DNA of 42,272 nt from Clostridia bacterium (GCA_900754795.1 CAAEEA010000029.1:1-42272), one strand, 5' to 3'. Shown: positions 24,578-32,676, numbered from the stretch's first letter. Program-made: numbers and translations. The notes: generated from the sequence alone by a model not told the origin.

Positions 24578-24601
24578 AATTATTCCTCCCCGTATGATAT
24601 A

Positions 24602-24630
24602 AGTATAGTGGAAAAATAAGCGATTGGCAA
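24602..24630 (-). promoter_or_regulatory. Promoter of rqcH
   Basis: On the minus strand TTGCCA and TATACT are spaced by 17 bp. A GCAAGGG-CAG-CCCTTGC palindrome (24627-24643) overlaps this -35 and that of the divergent yicC promoter. Confidence 0.7.
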
Positions 24631-24639
24631 GGGCAGCCC

Positions 24640-24668
24640 TTGCGCCTTTGTCATGTTTCGTGTAAAAT
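24640..24668 (+). promoter_or_regulatory. Promoter of yicC
   Basis: TTGCGC (24640-24645) and TAAAAT (24663-24668) are spaced by 17 bp. The -35 shares a palindrome with the divergent rqcH promoter. Confidence 0.6.
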
Positions 24669-24710
24669 GAAAATGTTATCATAGATCACGTGGAAAGAAG
24701 GAAAAATCTT

Positions 24711-25595
24711 ATGATAAAAAGTATGACAGGGTTTGGCCACGCGGAATACAGCGACGGCAAAAGGAACATAACAGCGGAGATCAGGTCGGTGAACCATCGT
24801 TATTCAGACATCACCGTGAGGATGCCGCGAAGATACGGCTTTGCCGAGGATAAGGTCAAAGCCGCGGTAAAATCAGTCCTGCTGCGCGGCAAGGTGGAAG
24901 TATCGGTAATGGTGGAGTACATCACCGAAAACGATATGACCATAAAGCTCAACGAACCGCTGGCACGCCAGTACTATGACAATCTCAGCATACTCAGAGA
25001 AAATATCGGTCTGAAAGACGATATTTCCCTCGGACTGCTGGCTGGGATGCCCGACGTCCTCAAAGCCATACCTGATGTGGAAGATGAAGAGGAAGTCACC
25101 CGCGCCATTCTCATCCCGGTCGAAAAAGCGGCGGAAGATCTTGAGAACATGAGGAAGACCGAAGGTGAAAAGCTTGCGGCGGATCTGCTAGCGAAAGGGG
25201 AGAATATAAAGAAACTGCTGGACAGAATCGCTGAAAGAGCGCCCCTTGTCGTGACCGATTACACGGCCCGGCTCAGAGAGCGGATCGCGGAGCTCCTTGA
25301 CGGAAACGCTTCTCTGCCGGAAGACAGGATATTGACAGAGGCGGCCATCTTTGCCGACAAGTGTTCCATAGACGAGGAGATAACCCGTCTCAACAGTCAC
25401 CTGATACAGCTCAGAAAGATTATAGAAAGTCCCGAGGAGGGAGAGGGCAAGAAACTGGATTTTCTGGTGCAGGAGATGAACCGCGAGGCAAACACCATAG
25501 GATCCAAAGCCAACGACATCACCATAACCGGTCATATGCTCGAAATAAAAAGCGAGATCGAAAAGATAAGAGAGCAGGTGCAGAATATAGAATAA
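24711..25595 (+). CDS. yicC: YicC-family endoribonuclease
   Basis: The 294-residue protein starts MIKSMTGFGHAEY, the YicC-N signature, and ends with the DUF1732/YicC-C segment (GKKLDFLVQEMNREANTIGSK). YicC proteins are RNases implicated in stress and sRNA decay. The ATG at 24711 has AAGGA upstream; a GTG seven codons earlier is less likely. It precedes gmk as in most Gram-positives. Confidence 0.95.
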   Translation: MIKSMTGFGHAEYSDGKRNITAEIRSVNHRYSDITVRMPRRYGFAEDKVKAAVKSVLLRGKVEVSVMVEYITENDMTIKLNEPLARQYYDNLSILRENIGLKDDISLGLLAGMPDVLKAIPDVEDEEEVTRAILIPVEKAAEDLENMRKTEGEKLAADLLAKGENIKKLLDRIAERAPLVVTDYTARLRERIAELLDGNASLPEDRILTEAAIFADKCSIDEEITRLNSHLIQLRKIIESPEEGEGKKLDFLVQEMNREANTIGSKANDITITGHMLEIKSEIEKIREQVQNIE

Positions 25596-25598
25596 GAC

Positions 25599-25627
25599 TT
25601 GAAAACACTGTGATTATGTGCTAAAAT
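25599..25627 (+). promoter_or_regulatory. Promoter of gmk-rpoZ
   Basis: TTGAAA (25599-25604) and TAAAAT (25622-25627) are spaced by 17 bp. It begins just after the yicC stop. Confidence 0.6.
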
Positions 25628-25670
25628 ATTTATTCACAACACAGACAGCAAAACGCGGCAGGAGTTGAAG

Positions 25671-26297
25671 ATGAGTTTTATCGAAAAACATTCAGGAAAG
25701 CTTTTCGTACTTTCCGGGCCTTCCGGCGCGGGCAAGGGCACCATATGCAAACGGCTTCTTGAGGAGATTGAAGAACTCGATTTATCCGTATCGATGACGA
25801 CCAGGAAACCGAGAGTCGGAGAAACGGAAGGAGTCAGCTATTTCTTCACGGAAAAAGAAGTGTTTGAGGAGCATATAAAACAAGGCAATCTGCTCGAATA
25901 TGCCCAGGTGTACGGCAACTATTACGGCACTCCCAAAAAGCCTGTTCTTGAAAAACTGGCAAGAGGCGTTGACGTGATACTGGAGATTGATATGCAGGGC
26001 GCTCTCAAAGTAAAGGAAAGCTATCCTGACGGAGTATTTATATTCATCCTTCCGCCGTCCATGGCCGAGCTGAGAAAAAGGCTTACAGGCCGGGGCACCG
26101 AGACCGCGGAAGCCATAGAAATGCGCCTCGGAGAAGCCCTAAAAGAGCTGTCTTATATAGACAAATATGACTATTGTGTAGTAAACGGAGTTCTCGAAGA
26201 AGCCGTGGCCAGAGTCAAAGCCATAGTGGTCGCCGAACACTCAAAGGTCGCGTTTACGGCAGAAGAACTCATCGAGAGATATAAGGAGGAAGCATAA
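25671..26297 (+). CDS. gmk: Guanylate kinase
   Basis: A 208-residue GMP kinase with P-loop GPSGAGKG (16-23), the GMP-binding SMTTRKPRVGETEGVSYFF segment and EIDMQGALKVK. It makes GDP for nucleotide supply. ATG 25671 follows AGGAG. Its stop overlaps the rpoZ start by one base (TAATG). Confidence 0.97.
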   Translation: MSFIEKHSGKLFVLSGPSGAGKGTICKRLLEEIEELDLSVSMTTRKPRVGETEGVSYFFTEKEVFEEHIKQGNLLEYAQVYGNYYGTPKKPVLEKLARGVDVILEIDMQGALKVKESYPDGVFIFILPPSMAELRKRLTGRGTETAEAIEMRLGEALKELSYIDKYDYCVVNGVLEEAVARVKAIVVAEHSKVAFTAEELIERYKEEA

Positions 26298-26494
26298 TGT
26301 TATATCCATCTATTAACGAAATAAGAAAGAAAGCTGACAGCAGGTACACTCTCGTGATCCTGGCCGCGAAAAGAGCCAGAGACATCATCGACGGCAAGCC
26401 TATCCTGACCGACGCCGATACGGACAAACCCGTTTCCATCGCGGCTCACGAGATTGCCGAAGACCTGATAACATACAAGAGAACAGAAGCATGA
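26297..26494 (+). CDS. rpoZ: RNA polymerase omega subunit
   Basis: A 65-residue omega subunit with YTLVILAAKRARDI and KPVSIAAHEIAEDLI, the conserved omega helices. It helps assemble RNA polymerase beta-prime. It is coupled to gmk by a one-base overlap. Confidence 0.95.
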   Translation: MLYPSINEIRKKADSRYTLVILAAKRARDIIDGKPILTDADTDKPVSIAAHEIAEDLITYKRTEA

Positions 26495-26501
26495 CGCAGT
26501 C

Positions 26502-26530
26502 CCCGGGAACTTAATGATCCCGGGATTTTT
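26502..26530 (+). terminator. Terminator after rpoZ
   Basis: CCCGGGA (26502-26508) pairs with TCCCGGG (26518-26524), followed by ATTTTTCTTTT. Confidence 0.8.
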
Positions 26531-26626
26531 CTTTTATAACCTGAACTTTCTACAAAGTCTTTTTCTGCCGTGTTTTGAGACATTTTTTCTCGGGTGTTTT
26601 CTCTACAATATGAAAAAATGGCTTCA

Positions 26627-26665
26627 TTTGAGACAGTTAGTTTATCAGAACTGTCTCAAACTTTT
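26627..26665 (+). terminator. Terminator-like hairpin, possible end of a small transcript
   Basis: TTTGAGACAGTT (26627-26638) pairs perfectly with 26649-26660 over 12 bp, followed by CTTTTT. It is 100 nt beyond the rpoZ terminator, so it may end a separate short RNA. A TACAAT at 26604-26609 is the only promoter-like element nearby. Confidence 0.55.
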
Positions 26666-26681
26666 TGCAGCCTTTGAATTT

Positions 26682-26740
26682 AAGACAGTTTAGAAGTGCA
26701 TTTAAGGAGGAATTTCTTTGAAAAACTCTGAAACTGTCTT
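26682..26740. repeat. Inverted repeat AAGACAGTTT / AAACTGTCTT
   Basis: A 10-nt perfect inverted pair at 26682-26691 and 26731-26740, sharing its GACAGTT core with the hairpin at 26627-26660. It encloses AAGGAGG and the TTG of the small frame at 26718. Confidence 0.6.
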
Positions 26741-26813
26741 GCGAGCGATCAGTATGGTGAAAAAGAGACATTTTCCCCGGTCAAAACTCTCTGAAATAGC
26801 ATTGAAAAATTAA
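26718..26813 (+). CDS. Possible 31-residue basic peptide with TTG start
   Basis: A perfect AAGGAGG at 26704-26710 is followed after 7 nt by TTG, opening a 31-codon frame that ends at TAA. The peptide is basic with an amphipathic look (RAISMVKKRHFPRSKLSEIA). No family is recognised, and the frame overlaps repeated sequence, so it may be non-coding. The ribosome binding site is the main support. Confidence 0.3.
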   Translation: MKNSETVLRAISMVKKRHFPRSKLSEIALKN

Positions 26814-26840
26814 AAAAGTGGCAGTTTTACTGTTTCACCG

Positions 26841-26885
26841 CCCCGGCAATGCCCCAACTTTCCCCCGGCAATGCCCTAACTTCCC
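26841..26885 (+). repeat. C-rich tandem repeat, period 22
   Basis: CCCCGGCAATGCCC occurs at 26841-26854 and 26863-26876, each followed by YAACTT and a C-run. The neighbouring bases to 26935 are also C-rich, unlike the rest of the window. Confidence 0.6.
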
Positions 26886-26948
26886 CCCCGCCCCCGGCTT
26901 CCCCTTACCTCGGCTTCACCGCCCCCGGCGCCCGGCTATCGACTTCTG

Positions 26949-26986
26949 TCGAAATATGCCGAAGTATGCCTGAAACAGTCGAAATA
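26949..26986 (+). promoter_or_regulatory. Direct repeats upstream of the LytTR gene
   Basis: GTCGAAAT occurs at 26949-26956 and 26979-26986, and GAAATATGCC/GAAGTATGCC lie in tandem (26951-26970) with a 10-bp period. A TATAAT (27015-27020) follows without a recognisable -35, as in an activator-dependent promoter. Confidence 0.35.
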
Positions 26987-27044
26987 AAATGAAAAAAACC
27001 AAATCGAATACAGTTATAATGTAGTCAGGGAGGGGGTAATCGTT

Positions 27045-27374
27045 ATGACGAAGTACATACCTGTAATAACAAGAGAATACAGCCGCAAGATCCCGGTAGA
27101 CGATATAATATATCTGGAGCAGAGGCAGCGCAAGCTGGCGGTAATCACAGAAGAAGGAACGTTTTGTTCATATCAGAGGATCGAAAATGTTGAGAAGCTC
27201 CTGGACGACAGATTTTATCATACCCTCAAGAAGCTGGTGGTCAACCTGGACAAGATAATAGAGGCTAAGGATCAGACGATCACTTTTCAGGACGGAACAG
27301 AACTCATGCTCGGAAGAGAGAGCTATATAAGAACCAAACAGATCTACGCGGCCTACCTGAGGAACCTGCTGTGA
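27045..27374 (+). CDS. Standalone LytTR-domain DNA-binding protein
   Basis: The 109-residue protein is nearly only a LytTR domain (IPVDDIIYLEQRQRKLAVITEEG, FYHTLKKLVVNLDKIIEAKD). It has no receiver domain and no membrane helix. Short LytTR proteins are local transcription regulators, often paired with a membrane inhibitor; none is adjacent here. Its ribosome binding site is GGGAGGGGG. It may bind the repeats just upstream and regulate itself. Confidence 0.85.
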   Translation: MTKYIPVITREYSRKIPVDDIIYLEQRQRKLAVITEEGTFCSYQRIENVEKLLDDRFYHTLKKLVVNLDKIIEAKDQTITFQDGTELMLGRESYIRTKQIYAAYLRNLL

Positions 27375-27406
27375 ACAATGTTTTGCCCGCTCCTGGCAAA
27401 TTGTTC
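27373..27406 (+). terminator. Possible terminator after the LytTR gene
   Basis: GAACAATGTTTTGCC (27373-27387) pairs with GGCAAATTGTTC (27395-27406) with a 3-nt bulge. No clear T-tract follows, so it may only be a stabilising hairpin. Confidence 0.35.
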
Positions 27407-27489
27407 TGGAATAATCAAAACAGGTGAGATAAAATAGACATAAAAGATAACATGCTTTAATCGGGTCAAAAAGGAGGAGACGCGGTAAC

Positions 27490-28407
27490 GTGAACAGAGG
27501 AAATATCTTTCTTATTCTGGCCGCCCTCGTATGGGGGCTTGGCCTTGTGAGCCAGCAGGCGGGAATGGAATATCTGGGTCCTCTCGGATTTACGGCGGTC
27601 AGGTGCAGCCTCGGGGGACTTTCAATGATACCGGTAGTATGGCTGGTTAACAGGAACAGAGATACAAAAGCCATGACGGCCGGGGAACGGGAGGCAGAGC
27701 GCGGGGCTACACTGAAAGGAGCTCTTGTATGCGCTGTGGCGCTTACCACGCTCATACTGGGGCAGCAGTACGGGCTTTTGTTTACCAGCGTGGGGAAAGC
27801 CGGATTTATTACGGCGCTTTACATAGTGCTTACGCCTCTGGGCAATATGATCCTGTTCAAAAAGAAAGTAGCCGGCAAGGTCTGGGCGGCCGTTGCCGTT
27901 GCTCTGGCAGGCATGTACCTGCTGTGCCTGACAGGCGGAATAGATTCGGTAAATATAGGAGATGTTATAATGCTCCTTGCCGCGCTGGCCAGCACGGCGC
28001 ACCTTCTCACAGTGGATCATTTCATTGACAGAGCAGATCCCGTCAAGATGTCCTGCTATCAGTTTCTGATCGTGGGAATTGTAAGTTTCGCGGGAGCGCT
28101 TATATTTGAAAACGACACATTTAATATGGATAATATCATGCTCAGCGCCATACCCGTGCTGTATGCCGGACTTGCTTCGTGCGCCGTGGGATATACCTTT
28201 CAGATAATAGGGCAAAAATATACGGATCCCGGCATAGCCGCTTTGCTGCTGTCTCTGGAGACGGTTTTCGCCCTGCTCGCAGGCTGGATAATACTTGGCG
28301 AGGTTATGAAACCTCACGAATACGCCGGCTGCGTTCTGATGTTCGCGGCGACTGTGATCGCCCAGCTGCCGGATCGCGTGAGAAGATCCGAAGAAACAGA
28401 CGTCTGA
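27490..28407 (+). CDS. EamA-family (DMT) transporter
   Basis: A 305-residue protein with about ten membrane helices arranged as two EamA repeats (1-145 and 155-295). It begins RGNIFLILAALVWGLGLVSQQAG and has the second-repeat signature LLLSLETVFALLAGWIILGE. Members export amino acids or metabolites. GTG start follows AGGAGGAG 10 nt upstream. Substrate unknown. Confidence 0.88.
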   Translation: MNRGNIFLILAALVWGLGLVSQQAGMEYLGPLGFTAVRCSLGGLSMIPVVWLVNRNRDTKAMTAGEREAERGATLKGALVCAVALTTLILGQQYGLLFTSVGKAGFITALYIVLTPLGNMILFKKKVAGKVWAAVAVALAGMYLLCLTGGIDSVNIGDVIMLLAALASTAHLLTVDHFIDRADPVKMSCYQFLIVGIVSFAGALIFENDTFNMDNIMLSAIPVLYAGLASCAVGYTFQIIGQKYTDPGIAALLLSLETVFALLAGWIILGEVMKPHEYAGCVLMFAATVIAQLPDRVRRSEETDV

Positions 28408-28486
28408 ATCCGTTGACCCGGATAAACGAAAATGTTATGATGAAAAAAACAGACGCTCATATTATAAGACAGACGAGGTGATGAAA

Positions 28487-28984
28487 ATGTTCAGAAAAAT
28501 GCGCAGGAGCAGACAGATCCTGCCGGAAGGCGAAACCCGCGCCATAATAGAAAAGACCGCGACGGCGGTTCTGGGAGTAAACGGCGATGACGGATATCCT
28601 TATACCGTACCTGTAAATACGGTTATGGCAGACGGAAAACTTTATTTCCATTCGGCAAAAGCCGGACATAAGATCGACGCCATAAAAAAAGATCCTAAAG
28701 TATCTCTTTCTTTTATCGACAGAGAAGATGTGGTATCAAGAGAGTATACCACATATTTTCGCAGCGCTCAGGTATTCGGCAGGGCGATGATAATAGAAGA
28801 CGGAGAGGAAAAAGAAAAGGCTTTCCGCGCTCTCTGCGAAAAATTCTGCAGGTCCGATCTGGATCGTTACGATGAAGTGATGTCCAATGAGGCCGCTCGG
28901 GCGGTTATCGTCCGGGTGGAGATCGAACAGATGAGCGGAAAAGAAGCCATTGAACTTGTAAAAGCGAGGAATCAGGAGGAATAA
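28487..28984 (+). CDS. Pyridoxamine 5'-phosphate oxidase-family (NimA-like) protein
   Basis: A 165-residue split-barrel FMN- or heme-binding protein; TATAVLGVNGDDGYPYTVPVN and KLYFHSAKAGHKIDAIKKDP are typical of the NimA/5-nitroimidazole-reductase-like subgroup of PNPOx proteins. It is not a PNP oxidase of B6 synthesis. ATG 28487 gives the best spacing from GAGG; GTG 28478 and ATG 28481 are alternatives. It is 4 nt from the next gene, so the two are probably cotranscribed. Confidence 0.85.
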   Translation: MFRKMRRSRQILPEGETRAIIEKTATAVLGVNGDDGYPYTVPVNTVMADGKLYFHSAKAGHKIDAIKKDPKVSLSFIDREDVVSREYTTYFRSAQVFGRAMIIEDGEEKEKAFRALCEKFCRSDLDRYDEVMSNEAARAVIVRVEIEQMSGKEAIELVKARNQEE

Positions 28985-28988
28985 CAGC

Positions 28989-30026
28989 ATGAAACAGTTT
29001 TCAGTCGCGATGCTCGGTTACGGTATAGCCGGAAAAGCTTTTGCCAGGATACTCAATCAGACCCATGACGATATAATGAAAAAGACGGGATATGACGTAA
29101 AAGTCGTAGCCATAACCACAGGATCCCGGGGATCTTTGTACTGCATGGACGGTATAGATCTGGCGGAAGCGACAAGGCAGCTTGAAGAAGAGGGCAGATT
29201 TGACAAGAATTCACCTGCGTTCAGCACCATGAATTCAATGGACGTCGTAGAAAAAGTGGATTACGACGTAGTGCTGGAACTGACGCCCCTTAACATTGAG
29301 ACCGGACTTCCGGCCGCGGATCATATAAGAAAGGCTCTGAGCCGCGGCAAACACGCGGTATCCGCCAATAAAGGCCCTTTGGCATGGTATTACAGGGAGC
29401 TCAGAGACCTGGCGAAAGAAAAGGGAGTATGCTTCTTTTTTGAAACCACGGTCATGGCGGGAACACCTGTGTTCAATATGGCGGACAACTGCCTGCAATA
29501 CTGCAAGATAGACAAGGTAGAAGGAATTTTCAACGCCACTACCAATTACATATTAAAAGAGATGACAAAAGGCGTGCCTATGGACGAAATCCTCAGGAGC
29601 GGCCGTGAGCAGGGATTTATGGAAGCCGATGTTTCCATGGATACCAAAGGCTGGGACGCGACGGCCAAACTTACGGTGCTGCTCAATGTGCTCATGGACG
29701 CCGGGATAACTCCGGACATGATCGACAGGACCGGCATCGAAGACGTTACCATAGAAGATATTAAGGCGGCAGAGTCCAGAGGAAACGTGATTAAACTCAT
29801 GTGCAGCGGCACGATGGATGAAAACGGCAAAGTAAAGGGCAGGGTGGCTCCTGCCGAGGTTCCGGCAAACGATGTGTTTGCCGACGAAAATCTTGTCGCC
29901 GTAGTTTCTCTTTACACTGACCTTATGGGCAAGCTTACGATATTGCAGTACGGTCTTGAGACGACTCAGACGGGATACGGAGTTTTCATCGACATGGTCA
30001 GAGTTATCGACACTATCAGAAAATAA
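28989..30026 (+). CDS. Homoserine dehydrogenase-like oxidoreductase without ACT domain
   Basis: The 345-residue protein has an NAD(P) Rossmann fold (MLGYGIAGKAF, 8-18), the SANKGPLA segment with K128, and the catalytic-domain motif FNATTNYIL, with D218 and D223 (DTKGWDATAKL). These match homoserine dehydrogenase, which reduces aspartate semialdehyde to homoserine. It lacks the C-terminal ACT domain. No thrB, thrC or lysC is beside it, so the true substrate could differ. Confidence 0.85.
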   Translation: MKQFSVAMLGYGIAGKAFARILNQTHDDIMKKTGYDVKVVAITTGSRGSLYCMDGIDLAEATRQLEEEGRFDKNSPAFSTMNSMDVVEKVDYDVVLELTPLNIETGLPAADHIRKALSRGKHAVSANKGPLAWYYRELRDLAKEKGVCFFFETTVMAGTPVFNMADNCLQYCKIDKVEGIFNATTNYILKEMTKGVPMDEILRSGREQGFMEADVSMDTKGWDATAKLTVLLNVLMDAGITPDMIDRTGIEDVTIEDIKAAESRGNVIKLMCSGTMDENGKVKGRVAPAEVPANDVFADENLVAVVSLYTDLMGKLTILQYGLETTQTGYGVFIDMVRVIDTIRK

Positions 30027-30034
30027 AAATGAGA

Positions 30035-30067
30035 GGAGCCGCCCGCGATTTTCGGAGCGGCTCCCGG
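30035..30067 (+). terminator. Hairpin after the homoserine dehydrogenase-like gene
   Basis: GGAGCCGC (30035-30042) pairs with GCGGCTCC (30057-30064), followed by CGGTTT. The weak T-tract suggests partial termination. Confidence 0.5.
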
Positions 30068-30084
30068 TTTAGCAGAGGAAAGAT

Positions 30085-30339
30085 ATGACCGGCATAGAAG
30101 AAATAATATTAAAACGCAATGAGATATTTGAGGCAATGATGGATCAGTTTTCGTTCATGGCAGTTTATAATCAAGATCTGATCAGGGATGAAGATGAAGA
30201 AAAACTGACCGACATGCTGAAAGAACTGGACGACACCATATATCTCTTTCAGAACGGTATGTTCGAGGACAGCGCTGCCGGCGATGAGGCCCTGAAAAAG
30301 ATGAAATCCCTTGAAGAAGCCATGGAGAAGATTATCTGA
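30085..30339 (+). CDS. Small acidic helical protein of unknown function
   Basis: The 84-residue protein is rich in Glu, Asp, Met and Lys and is almost all helix by composition, with no Cys and no membrane segment. I do not recognise it. AGAGGAAAG precedes the ATG. It lies 28 nt before a GNAT acetyltransferase. Confidence 0.65.
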   Translation: MTGIEEIILKRNEIFEAMMDQFSFMAVYNQDLIRDEDEEKLTDMLKELDDTIYLFQNGMFEDSAAGDEALKKMKSLEEAMEKII

Positions 30340-30367
30340 GGCAGACGTGTTAAAGAAGGTGATTTTT

Positions 30368-30904
30368 ATGATAACTACAAAGAGACTGTTCATAGAAAAA
30401 CTCACGCCGGAGGAGATACCTGCGCTTATGGAGATAGAGCACGCTCCGGAAAATTGCAGATTTACGTGGACCAATACTAAAGAAGAACACGAAAAGGAAC
30501 TTGACGATCCAAACGTACTGACGCTGGCCATCAAAGCGAAAGATGACCGCCGGATAGTCGGAGACGTGATAATAGATCTGGATTATGAGTCAGAGTGGTT
30601 CGAGATAAAACGCCTGTCCATGAAAGAAAAAAACAGGGGCTACGGCAGAGAGACCATCACGGCGCTGACAAAATATGCCTTTGAAGAGTTAAAGATGAAC
30701 AAAGTATGGTTCGAAGCCTATCCCGACAATCAGGTGGGAAGGCATCTTTACGAATCAATGAAATTCCATGTGGACGGAGTGCTCAGACAGCACCACAAGA
30801 CGCCCCGGGGCATATTGGATCAGATCCAGTATTCCATGCTCAAAGGCGAATACGAGGAACTTAAAAGAAGCGGAATGTTCGGCGATCTTCAGACATCGGA
30901 ATGA
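30368..30904 (+). CDS. GNAT-family N-acetyltransferase (RimJ/RimL-like)
   Basis: The 178-residue protein has the GNAT core: a strand region ending GDVIIDLDYESEWFEIKRLSM and the acetyl-CoA loop KNRGYGRETITALTKYAF, then KVWFEAYPDNQVGRHLYESMKF. This fits the Acetyltransf_3 (ribosomal-protein-like) subgroup. The acceptor is unknown. Start ATG 30368 follows AAGGTG; upstream frame is an extension into the previous gene. Confidence 0.88.
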   Translation: MITTKRLFIEKLTPEEIPALMEIEHAPENCRFTWTNTKEEHEKELDDPNVLTLAIKAKDDRRIVGDVIIDLDYESEWFEIKRLSMKEKNRGYGRETITALTKYAFEELKMNKVWFEAYPDNQVGRHLYESMKFHVDGVLRQHHKTPRGILDQIQYSMLKGEYEELKRSGMFGDLQTSE

Positions 30905-30910
30905 AGGATG

Positions 30911-31702
30911 TCATGACTGCCGCCTGAGGAGAGTTTCGTAAGTAAATTTCCTGACGGCGCGTTTAAGGAGAATCCATGCAAGCGCGGCGCAGACAGCTCC
31001 CGCGGCGAGCAGGACAGCTGTGTCAAGGAGCATGATTCCGGCGAACTGCCCGGCGATAATCAGTATGAGGGGCAGTATCATAAAGACCGCGCGCTGCTGA
31101 GACTCCTCTACGCTGACGGCTTTTGCCGATACACGGACTATGAGGGTCACGGCGATTAGGGAAAGAGCCGGCGAAAGCAGCATGATCACAGCCCAGTTAA
31201 AGCTGAGGACGGGGGAAAATCCGGCCAGAGCGGCTGAAAGTCCCCATACGGTGACGATCATGACGGCAAAAGAAATAAAAGAAATCAGCATACTCAGAAA
31301 AAAAGAGGCCGCGACTTTGGCACGGAATATACTGCTCAGGGAAAGAGGGCAGTAAAGGAGCGTTTCGAGAGTATGCTTTTCTTTTTCTCCGACAAAGGAA
31401 CCGGCGGCCGTAACAGATGATGTCATGATCGGAATCATCAGAAAAAACGCCGGTATGATATAATTTAACGCGATGTTTAAAGCCGCGGGCCGTATGTCTT
31501 CCCCGGATACGGCGGAAGGCAGCAGTTCCAGCAGCTCCCGCACATCGCCGCTATCAGAGCCCAGACATATGATCAGCACAAATACCGCAGGCAGCAGCAC
31601 CGTCATTATAAGAGGCAGTATAAGCAGGGCGGAAAACATGCGCCTGTCATCTGTGACGGCGCGAAGATCTTTTTTTATCAGGGCTTTTACGGCGCTGTTC
31701 AT
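30911..31702 (-). CDS. ABC exporter permease (NatB/ABC-2 type)
   Basis: The 263-residue protein has six membrane segments; a large polar loop (about 50-75) follows the first, as in ABC-2 permeases, and VGEKEKHTLETLLYCPLS is the family signature. It pairs with the ATPase at 31699, overlapping it by 4 nt. NatAB exports sodium in Bacillus, but substrate here is not shown. It converges on the GNAT gene. Confidence 0.87.
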   Translation of the reverse strand: MNSAVKALIKKDLRAVTDDRRMFSALLILPLIMTVLLPAVFVLIICLGSDSGDVRELLELLPSAVSGEDIRPAALNIALNYIIPAFFLMIPIMTSSVTAAGSFVGEKEKHTLETLLYCPLSLSSIFRAKVAASFFLSMLISFISFAVMIVTVWGLSAALAGFSPVLSFNWAVIMLLSPALSLIAVTLIVRVSAKAVSVEESQQRAVFMILPLILIIAGQFAGIMLLDTAVLLAAGAVCAALAWILLKRAVRKFTYETLLRRQS

Positions 31703-32574
31703 CTCATATCCTCCTTGGAAACCGTGAGGGCAAAATATATATCTTCGAGGCTCGGTTCGGAAGTCTCAACACTGTAAATATCTTCTCCCGAGTTTACCAG
31801 TTCTCTTATAACGGACGGTATCACGTCCTCCCGGGGAATGTTTTTTTCAATCATTCCGGAACCTGTGCGTATATGCAGAGAAACGCCGGAGCCGATAAGG
31901 GTGCGAAGCTCTCTGAGAGTGCCGCCGGCAAGCAGGCGGCCGTTTTCTATCAGACCGTAGCGCGTGCAGATTTCCTGAGCGTATCGCAGCTGGTGAGTGC
32001 ATAAAAATACGGTCACTCCTTTTTCTTCAGACAACTGTTTTATCATGTTATTTACATTTCGGGCGCTTTCAGGGTCAAGTCCCGAAGTAGGCTCATCAAG
32101 AAAAAGAATTTCAGGATCGTGCATAAGGGCTCTTGCCAGAGAAAGCCGCTGACGCATACCGGTGGAATAAGCGGAAAGCTTCACATCCGAAACATCGTCA
32201 AGTTCAAGATCCCCAAGCAGCAGGCCGGCCCGGCGCCGGCTTTCATCTTCTGTAAGTCCGAACATCCGTCCGTAAAATATCAGATTTTCCATGCCGCTCA
32301 TGCGGTCATACATGGCGGCGTGCTCAGTTACCACTCCGGACAGGCGGTGAACTTTTTCGGGCTCTGAAACCGGGTCGAAGCCGCCTGTGAGGCAGCTGCC
32401 GCCGGTGGGAGAGATCATACCGGTAAGGAGTTTTACCGTAGTTGTCTTGCCCGCGCCGTTAGGTCCCAGAAAACCGAATATCTCGCCCTTTTCAAGGCTC
32501 AGGGATATGCCGTCTACGGCCTTTTTGCCGCCGGGATATGTCTTGGAAAGTTCATTTAAAACAGCTGCTTTCAT
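31699..32574 (-). CDS. ABC transporter ATP-binding protein (NatA/CcmA type)
   Basis: A 291-residue ATPase with Walker A GPNGAGKTT (37-45), signature STGMRQR (137-143) and Walker B EILFLDEPTSGLD (155-167). A C-terminal 60-residue extension is typical of drug or Na+ exporters. The permease follows in the same operon. Confidence 0.95.
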   Translation of the reverse strand: MKAAVLNELSKTYPGGKKAVDGISLSLEKGEIFGFLGPNGAGKTTTVKLLTGMISPTGGSCLTGGFDPVSEPEKVHRLSGVVTEHAAMYDRMSGMENLIFYGRMFGLTEDESRRRAGLLLGDLELDDVSDVKLSAYSTGMRQRLSLARALMHDPEILFLDEPTSGLDPESARNVNNMIKQLSEEKGVTVFLCTHQLRYAQEICTRYGLIENGRLLAGGTLRELRTLIGSGVSLHIRTGSGMIEKNIPREDVIPSVIRELVNSGEDIYSVETSEPSLEDIYFALTVSKEDMR

Positions 32575-32676
32575 CGGTCACCTCGTATAATCTCATTGCA
32601 GTTAATTATAGTTTAAAGCCGGAGCAAATACAATCGCTTTTTCACGTTTTCGAGCGCCCTATATACATTAAATCAA

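Larger units (their letters stand above)
26531..27044. other. Repeat-bearing intergenic region
   Basis: About 510 nt without an established gene. It contains a terminator-like inverted repeat, a second inverted repeat around a strong ribosome binding site and a 31-codon frame, C-rich tandem repeats (26841-26885), and short direct repeats before the LytTR gene. Details are in separate entries. Confidence 0.6.

Noticed and set aside
26841..26985. CRISPR-like array
   Set aside because: Only two 22-nt units with no unique spacers of uniform length; not a CRISPR array.
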